Source: Rhea pennata (Eukaryota; Chordata; Aves; Rheiformes; Rheidae). Taken from it: a stretch of DNA of 64,000 nt. The DNA lies in the NCBI RefSeq assembly GCF_028389875.1, contig NC_084670.1:16525383-16589382 (forward strand). The letters are read 5' to 3'. The notes beneath the pieces are model-generated. The model did not search any database. It saw only the letters and a list, made by a program, of their open reading frames with translations, and was not told the DNA's origin. Shown piece after piece: positions 63,681-64,000 of the stretch. How positions within the stretch are numbered: the first letter of the stretch is position 1; each line of letters starts with the position of its first letter. Made by a program: the position numbers and the translations under genes.

Positions 63681-64000
63681 TCAGGAGTTTCCTTTGTCAC
63701 CAAGATCTCCTTTTCCGCAGATAGTCCCTTGAATAATGCCGTCTTCAACGTACTGCCCCGTGGTATCTGTGCTCTTGCAGAGCACTGTGGAGGGAATCCA
63801 TGACGAGCGTCTGTCCTGACCCTTATCGTCAGAAGAGCAGCAAATCATTCTTCTCATGGTGCCCCACATCTCATCATCTTTGTATGAATAAATTATTGGA
63901 TTCATGACAGAGTTCAACAAGGCCAGAAGAAGAAACCACCTTTTAACGTGCTGAATCCCACAGTGGGTGCAATTCAGACCGTCAAGGAGTAAAACAACCA
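63681..64000 (-). CDS. LPAR3: Lysophosphatidic acid receptor 3, last coding exon (partial)
   Basis: LPAR3 is a class A GPCR for lysophosphatidic acid that signals mainly through Gq and Gi at the plasma membrane. The frame is open from the right edge to TGA at 63681-63683, giving 106 codons. In order it shows the end of TM6 and loop 3 (VVLLLDGLNC), then HVKRWFLLLALLNSVMNPII, which is TM7 with the NPxxY motif (NPIIY). Helix 8 follows with a likely palmitoylated CC (RRMICC), then a Ser/Thr-rich tail with IPSTVL and QYVEDGI. These match human LPAR3 rather than LPAR1 or LPAR2. The tail seems several residues longer than human. The acceptor and upstream exons lie beyond the window. Same strand and order as SSX2IP, as in human. 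Confidence 0.95.
   Translation of the reverse strand, partial: VVLLLDGLNCTHCGIQHVKRWFLLLALLNSVMNPIIYSYKDDEMWGTMRRMICCSSDDKGQDRRSSWIPSTVLCKSTDTTGQYVEDGIIQGTICGKGDLGDKGNS

Overview
The window is vertebrate nuclear DNA, almost certainly from a bird. It has small phase-consistent exons with GT-AG splice sites, CR1 LINE fragments (including a young one with the tandem ATTCTATG-type 3' tail), CpG-island promoters, A/T homopolymer runs, and the start of a yolk vitellogenin gene. I cannot name the species. The vitellogenin is close to chicken VTG2 as I remember it, but not identical.

Layout: three protein genes lie head to tail on the minus strand. (1) Positions 1-3429 hold the 5' end of a vitellogenin, best matched to VTG2: six coding exons, a TATA-like box, and two estrogen-response elements upstream (imperfect at 3792-3804, perfect palindrome at 4092-4104). 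(2) Positions 8824-25321 hold the complete coding region of SSX2IP (ADIP/Msd1, an afadin/alpha-actinin-binding and centriolar-satellite protein). It has 13 coding exons and 560 codons. Non-coding 5' exons run up to a CpG island at about 33.1-34.1 kb. One intron uses a GC-AG splice pair. (3) Positions 63681-64000 hold the last coding exon of LPAR3, a lysophosphatidic acid receptor, covering the end of TM6, TM7 with NPxxY, and the cytoplasmic tail. The order SSX2IP-LPAR3 matches human 1p22. The vitellogenin sits on the SSX2IP side, as expected for an egg-laying vertebrate.

Non-genic parts: the 3.5-8 kb interval holds the VTG2 regulatory region, a diverged inverted repeat, and a cluster of exon-like segments on the minus strand that fit none of the three genes. 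The SSX2IP introns contain a young CR1 tail (11.87-12.15 kb), an old CR1 (12.75-13.3 kb) and a long old CR1 (31.15-32.29 kb). The 34.7-63.4 kb interval appears intergenic. It holds a small orphan CpG cluster at 48.2-48.5 kb, simple repeats, a 48-bp tandem duplication, and a few isolated exon-like segments. No tRNA, rRNA, CRISPR or bacterial-type feature was seen.

The best leads for something undescribed are the phase-compatible exon-like chain at 5.6-6.7 kb (with a possible upstream 72-nt exon at 35.12 kb), the RFX X-box/CCAAT pair at the SSX2IP promoter, and the GC-AG intron of SSX2IP. All gene calls rest on reading translated exons against families I know. No alignment or expression data were available.
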